Part shown: one piece after another, positions 60,270 to 64,000 of the stretch
How positions within the stretch are numbered: the stretch's first letter is position 1
Layout of the letters: every line of letters starts with the position of its first letter
Source of the DNA: Nostoc sp. LEGE 12450
Lineage (GTDB): Bacteria > Cyanobacteriota > Cyanobacteriia > Cyanobacteriales > Nostocaceae
Direction of reading: 5' to 3'
Assembly: GCF_015206895.1 (NCBI RefSeq)
Contig: NZ_JADEXU010000003.1
Span: 1-64,000 of the forward strand
Length of the DNA: 64,000 nucleotides
Translations under genes and position numbers: made by a program
The notes under the pieces: generated by a model
What the model was told of the DNA's origin: nothing
What the model saw: only the letters and a program-made list of their open reading frames with translations
Database searches by the model: none

Positions 60270-60359
60270 ATTAACACTTATCTTACAAGAGATAAATTTA
60301 ATAAGCTGATTGTATTTTTCTCAGTTATTAGCCCGTTTTATTAATTCTTTCGGGCTACC

Positions 60360-60408
60360 ATATCCCCGACTTCTTCAAGAATTCGGGGATATAACCGCCT
60401 TTTTTTTG
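60360..60408 (+). terminator. Terminator-like palindromes after TerB-like copy 2
   Basis: ATATCCCCGA pairs with TCGGGGATAT around TTCTTCAAGAA, and a T-run of eight follows a few nt later (about 60400-60407). A smaller stem AGCCCG/CGGGCT lies just before it (60330-60356). Confidence 0.65.
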
Positions 60409-60426
60409 ATACTTCTACCCAAAAGG

Positions 60427-60621
60427 ATGAATATACTAATTATCCTGGGTGAAATCATATTTTTAATAGTCATTTTCTCGCTATTTAACTGGCTCATTGG
60501 CATAATCTTCAAGCAGTCCACTAAAGTTTCTTGGCTGCAAGGAAAAACTGCAATTATCAGCTTCCTGCACCAGGATATCAGCAGATTGTTGATTAATCTC
60601 CCTGTTAAGAATGCAGCATAG
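60427..60621 (+). CDS. Possible small membrane protein
   Basis: 64 residues from MNILIILGEIIFLIVIFSLF, a long hydrophobic start followed by a more polar half. AAAAGG directly abuts the ATG, a poor spacing, and a preceding terminator-like structure argues against cotranscription. A perfect hairpin overlaps the stop (60620-60656), which supports a small transcription unit. No family recognised; it may be chance. Confidence 0.35.
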   Translation: MNILIILGEIIFLIVIFSLFNWLIGIIFKQSTKVSWLQGKTAIISFLHQDISRLLINLPVKNAA

Positions 60622-60656
60622 CCAATACTTCGCAAAGAAGTTGTGAAGTATTGGCT
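60620..60656 (+). terminator. Hairpin, 12-bp perfect stem
   Basis: AGCCAATACTTC pairs with GAAGTATTGGCT; then TTTAATAAAAAATTATC follows. The downstream T-run is weak. It could close the small open frame at 60427 or be a dispersed repeat. Confidence 0.55.
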
Positions 60657-60767
60657 TTAATAAAAAATTATCTTTTTTTACGCAAAAATACTTAAAAAGT
60701 TAAACTTATATTTAAGGTATCAAAACTCTCTTGATTTATTTCTAAAGCATTCCGGAAACAGGAGGGA

Positions 60768-62582
60768 ATGTCAGAAAAACTAAATAATAAGGACTTACTG
60801 AGTAACCAGGTCATGACCAACCACATAATCGGTAAATTATTACAAGAGCGTTACCAAATTGTCCAAAGCCTGGGTGCAGGGGTATTTGGACAAACATATA
60901 TAGCTGTAGACGTAGATTTTCCACAGAATCCTAAATGTGTTATTAAGCAGATAAAAGTTAGCAGTTCCGAACCAGGCTACTTAGAGATGCTGAGGTTAAT
61001 GTTTCTAACTGAAACTGAAACCCTGAAGCTTCTGGGAAGCCATCAACAAATTCCTGAATTTATCGCCTGCTTTGAAGAAAACAGCCAGTTCTATTTAGTA
61101 CAAGAGCTAATTGAAGGACATGCGCTGACTGCGGAATTGCCCATTGCTCAACAGTGGGGGTGTCTGTGGAGTGAAAGGGAAGTTGTAGAATTCCTGATAG
61201 ATGTCTTAAGTATTCTAGAATTTGTTCACTCTCAAGGCGTGATCCATTGTGACATCAAACCAGAAAACTTAATTAGACGTAATAGCGATCGCAAGTTAGT
61301 TTTGATTGACTTTGGCTCAATCCAGTCTATCGATTTTGGCATAGGTGCGGAATTGCCGATTTATAGGATTCCCGTCACTTCATTGGGATACATACCACCA
61401 GAGCAATTTATTGGACAAACACAGCCCAACAGCGATATTTATGCTTTGGGTATGATTGCTATCCAGGCTTTAACTGGGTTAGAACCACTACAATTAAAAG
61501 TTGATCCTCATACTAACGAAATTTTTTGGCGTTCTCAAAACACACCAGTTAACGATTATCTAGCTGCTGTTCTCAGCCAAATGATCCGCTATGATTCTCA
61601 AAATCGCTTCCAGTCTGCGACTGAGGTACTGCGGGTACTCAAACAAATAACATGGGATCAGCCATCAGAAATATTAGAGGAAGATTCTCAATTTTTTCTA
61701 GAAGCTGCTGCGATTGAGGATAATGATTTTCAAAATCCTACATCTAGCACATCATCCCCGTTATTAACAGGAATGAAAGTCGGACTAGCAGCTAATTCTT
61801 TATTGATGGGGTTTGGTGTATATTCTTTAGTTAATACTGCACCGGCATACTCAGAAACAGATACTTTATATCAAGCAACAAAAGAATATCAAGCTGGGGA
61901 TTTGCAAGAAGCGATTGCACTTGCTAAATCAATTCCCTCCCACAGCAATGTTTATCCAGAAGCCCAAGCCACAATTGAAGAATGGCAAGAGCAATGGCAA
62001 GCTGCTGCACAACAATACCAAATAGCTCAAATAGCTTTTCATGAGAGCCGATGGTCAGATGTTCTTGATGCTGTTTCTCAAATTCCAAATATTTCATATT
62101 GGCAATCTAAAACAGATAAACTAGTTCAGCAAGCATACATTAACATTGAAGCACAGACACAAGATTTATTAGCAAAAGCTTACGAAAGTGCTGAGATTAG
62201 AGATTTTTCTAGTGCATTACAATATCTGCGGGAAATTCCTAAAGAAAGTCGTGCGGGGGCTTTAGTTCAAGAAAAGCTGGCTGAGTATAATCGAAAGCGC
62301 CAAATCAGAGCAGCTTATTTTTTACAGAACGCTTACAAAAAAGCATCTGTAGGTGATTTTGATCGGGCTGTAAAATTTCTCCGAAATATTCCCCAAGATG
62401 CTCTAGTTTATGCTCAAGCTCAAGTTAAATTGAATGAGTATACTCAAAAGCAACACGTGCAGGCTGGCAATCAAAAGATAGCTTCTGCAAAAAGAACAAA
62501 TTCATTTGTGTCTAAAAACTCAGACACTAAGATTGAATATCTTCAGCAAGTGAATTATTTGCAAGAAGTGAATATTCGATAA
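60768..62582 (+). CDS. Serine/threonine protein kinase with TPR-like C-terminus
   Basis: 604 residues. The kinase domain (about 25-300) has LGAGVFGQTYIAVD (Gly loop), VIKQI (Lys), VIHCDIKPENLI (the HRD Arg is Cys) and LIDFGSI (DFG). Activation segment and APE-like region follow (LGYIPPEQF). One membrane span is at about residues 335-352 (VGLAANSLLMGFGVYSLV). Then a helical repeat region with TPR-like units (EYQAGDLQEAIALAKSIP, FSSALQYLREIP, DFDRAVKFLRNIP). Typical of cyanobacterial membrane-bound Ser/Thr kinases. AGGAGG precedes the ATG. No clear operon; substrates unknown. Confidence 0.9.
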   Translation: MSEKLNNKDLLSNQVMTNHIIGKLLQERYQIVQSLGAGVFGQTYIAVDVDFPQNPKCVIKQIKVSSSEPGYLEMLRLMFLTETETLKLLGSHQQIPEFIACFEENSQFYLVQELIEGHALTAELPIAQQWGCLWSEREVVEFLIDVLSILEFVHSQGVIHCDIKPENLIRRNSDRKLVLIDFGSIQSIDFGIGAELPIYRIPVTSLGYIPPEQFIGQTQPNSDIYALGMIAIQALTGLEPLQLKVDPHTNEIFWRSQNTPVNDYLAAVLSQMIRYDSQNRFQSATEVLRVLKQITWDQPSEILEEDSQFFLEAAAIEDNDFQNPTSSTSSPLLTGMKVGLAANSLLMGFGVYSLVNTAPAYSETDTLYQATKEYQAGDLQEAIALAKSIPSHSNVYPEAQATIEEWQEQWQAAAQQYQIAQIAFHESRWSDVLDAVSQIPNISYWQSKTDKLVQQAYINIEAQTQDLLAKAYESAEIRDFSSALQYLREIPKESRAGALVQEKLAEYNRKRQIRAAYFLQNAYKKASVGDFDRAVKFLRNIPQDALVYAQAQVKLNEYTQKQHVQAGNQKIASAKRTNSFVSKNSDTKIEYLQQVNYLQEVNIR

Positions 62583-62630
62583 TTACAGCAATTTTTAAAT
62601 AAATGTACTTGTTACATAGAGCAAGTTTAA

Positions 62631-62692
62631 GTAGAGATGCGAAAATGTACTGGGCTGGCTTCGAATGCCATGCCAGGCTAACGCGTCTCTAC
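62631..62692. repeat. Dispersed palindromic repeat
   Basis: GTAGAGATGCG and CGCGTCTCTAC pair around about 40 nt containing GGCTGG.../TGCCAGGC. Related in its ends to 5234-5261. It sits in the gap between the kinase genes. Confidence 0.65.
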
Positions 62693-62769
62693 AGGTCTAA
62701 AATCCTTAACTGAACCGTATTGGTACACAAAGAAGTAATGGTTGCTTTTATTTAGTTTAGAATTCTCAT

Positions 62770-64000
62770 TTATCGAATTGGTAGTTCAATGATAAACTCT
62801 ATACCTTCACCTAGCTTAGAATCGTATGTGAGCTTACCGTGATGGTTATTAACCACAATTTGGTAAGCAATAGATAGACCAAGCCCTGTTCCTTTACCGA
62901 CGGGTTTTGTTGTGTAAAAAGCATCAAATATTTTTGTTTTATCTGCATTGCTTATACCTGGACCATTGTCAGCAACTCTTAAAATAACTTGCTCTCCAAT
63001 TGCCTCAGTTTTAATTTTAATTATCCCAGGATTTTGATATATTGTATCAATATTTTTATTTTTATTTGCTTCTTCAATTGCATCGATTGCATTACAAATT
63101 AAGTTCATAAAAACTTGATTAATCTCGCCGGGAAAACACTCAATAAGTGGCAAATCTCCATATTCTTTAACTAATTTAATAGCTGGATGATGAGCATTTC
63201 GCTTAAACCGATGTCCAAGAATGAGTAATGTGCTTTCTAACCCTTCATGCAAGTTAGCTAGTTTTTTACCAGCTTCTCTGTGACGCGAGAAGTTATTTAA
63301 ATATGACACAATTTCTGTAACGCGATCTGTACCAAGTTGCATAGATTGAATAATTTTAGATAAATCATCTAACAAAAATTCAAGATCGCTTTTTTTAATT
63401 GCAGTTTGAAGTTCATCTGGTGGATCGGGCAGATATTTTTGATAGAGATGCAATAAACTAACTACCTCTTGTACATACTTTTCAACAAACTTTAAGTTGC
63501 CAGCTATAAAATTGATAGGATTATTAACTTCATGAGCAATTCCTGCTGTTAGTTGACCTAAAGCTGCTACCTTCTCTGCTTGAATCAGTTGAGTTTGAGT
63601 CTGTTGTAATTCGGCATTTTTAGCAATCAAGGTTTTTGTCAAATTTCTCAGTTTGAGGTGATTTTCAATCCGCACTAAGACTTCTTCATGCTGAAAAGGT
63701 TTAGTAATATAGTCTACAGCTCCCAATTGCAAACCTTTGACTTTATCAGCCGTTTCTGAAAGGGCTGTCATAAAAATGACTGGAATATCTTGGGCACGAG
63801 GATTGCTTTTTAGCTGTTTACAGGTTTCAAAACCATCTATACCCGGCATCATTATATCCAGCAAGATTAAATCAGGTAAATCACCATTTTCTAATCGCTG
63901 AAGGGCTTTCTCTCCACTGCGGGCTGCCCAAACTTCGAAGCTAGACTGATCCAGAAAGCTGGATAAAACTTGTAAATTGGCAGGGTTATCGTCAACAACT
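62770..64000 (-). CDS. Response regulator/histidine kinase hybrid, cut by window edge
   Basis: The gene continues past the right edge, and about 410 residues are visible. A receiver domain is entered as VVDDNPANLQVL, then LILLDIMMPGIDGFE with the phospho-acceptor Asp and DYITKPFQHEEV. A coiled linker leads to the kinase: QLTAGIAHEVNNPINFIAGN (His), NLICNAIDAIEEAN, DNGPGISNAD and GKGTGLGLSIAY, all intact. It is thus a receiver-kinase protein of the kind that can both receive and send phosphate. The upstream start is outside the window. Confidence 0.9.
   Translation of the reverse strand, partial: VVDDNPANLQVLSSFLDQSSFEVWAARSGEKALQRLENGDLPDLILLDIMMPGIDGFETCKQLKSNPRAQDIPVIFMTALSETADKVKGLQLGAVDYITKPFQHEEVLVRIENHLKLRNLTKTLIAKNAELQQTQTQLIQAEKVAALGQLTAGIAHEVNNPINFIAGNLKFVEKYVQEVVSLLHLYQKYLPDPPDELQTAIKKSDLEFLLDDLSKIIQSMQLGTDRVTEIVSYLNNFSRHREAGKKLANLHEGLESTLLILGHRFKRNAHHPAIKLVKEYGDLPLIECFPGEINQVFMNLICNAIDAIEEANKNKNIDTIYQNPGIIKIKTEAIGEQVILRVADNGPGISNADKTKIFDAFYTTKPVGKGTGLGLSIAYQIVVNNHHGKLTYDSKLGEGIEFIIELPIR

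Noticed and set aside
60310-60426. N-terminal extension of the 60427 small frame
   Set aside because: It would translate through two terminator-like palindromes; a start at 60427 is more sensible, if the gene is real at all.

Overview
The window is chromosomal DNA of a cyanobacterium, most likely a filamentous, Nostoc-like member of the Nostocales. Seen directly: the octamer GCGATCGC recurs throughout, short heptamer repeats (CCCAATT, GCAATAG, GGGAGCA types) sit between genes, and there are photosynthesis-lineage genes (psbX, a Ycf66 protein, a cyanobacterial AbrB-like regulator, a geranylgeranyl-reductase-family enzyme). The lineage call is inference from these signs; no rRNA is present. One tRNA (Lys, anticodon CTT) was found.

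Layout. 1-12 kb is mostly housekeeping: YggT, psbX, Ycf66, two tandem TolB-like lipoproteins, the succinate dehydrogenase iron-sulfur subunit, an AbrB-type regulator, a CPBP protease, an FAD reductase, the overlapping pyrH-frr pair with its terminator, a redoxin and an alpha/beta hydrolase. 12-19 kb is a double-glycine peptide export locus on the minus strand: four leader-peptide precursors around a C39-peptidase ABC exporter and an HlyD adaptor. Between the HlyD gene and the outlying precursor lies a convincing unannotated small RNA on the plus strand (about 17737-17900). Its large apical loop carries an 11-nt stretch exactly complementary to the ribosome-binding region of two precursor mRNAs. 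19-36 kb holds glcD, a glycosyl-hydrolase-like lipid/wall protein, a large GAF sensor kinase whose phospho-acceptor histidine is replaced by Gln, the tRNA, an HD-domain protein, a three-copy tandem array of a hairpin RNA with compensatory base changes, purH, an RpaB-like regulator, a GST, an inositol-phosphatase-family enzyme, panE and an amino-acid ABC transporter.

36-43 kb has an amide/nitrogen flavour: a pentameric ligand-gated ion channel homologue is followed after 8 bp by an orphan urea/amide-type periplasmic binding protein and then a cysteine hydrolase. An FMN reductase, a broken GNAT gene and an acetamidase/formamidase follow. 43-53 kb is mixed: ankyrin protein, a truncated regulatory domain, DUF4336, a MITE-like element, an acyltransferase, GNAT, a PNPOx-family protein, DUF937, a histidine kinase and a membrane GTPase.

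53-60 kb is a compact plus-strand gene set that looks like a small biosynthetic cluster: a 1034-residue adenylation-carrier-thioester-reductase enzyme (carboxylic acid reductase layout), a TerB-like protein, an O-methyltransferase, a BioB/HydE-like radical SAM enzyme and, past a transposase remnant, a second TerB-like protein. The two TerB-like proteins share an unusual C-terminal tail. A Ser/Thr kinase with TPR-like repeats and a response-regulator/histidine-kinase hybrid cut by the right edge close the window.

The strongest leads for something undescribed are the small RNA paired with the bacteriocin leaders, the ion channel/binding-protein pair, the A-T-R/TerB/radical-SAM cluster and the tandem RNA array. 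Start positions were adjusted where ribosome-binding sites or family N-termini argued for it, as explained in each entry.
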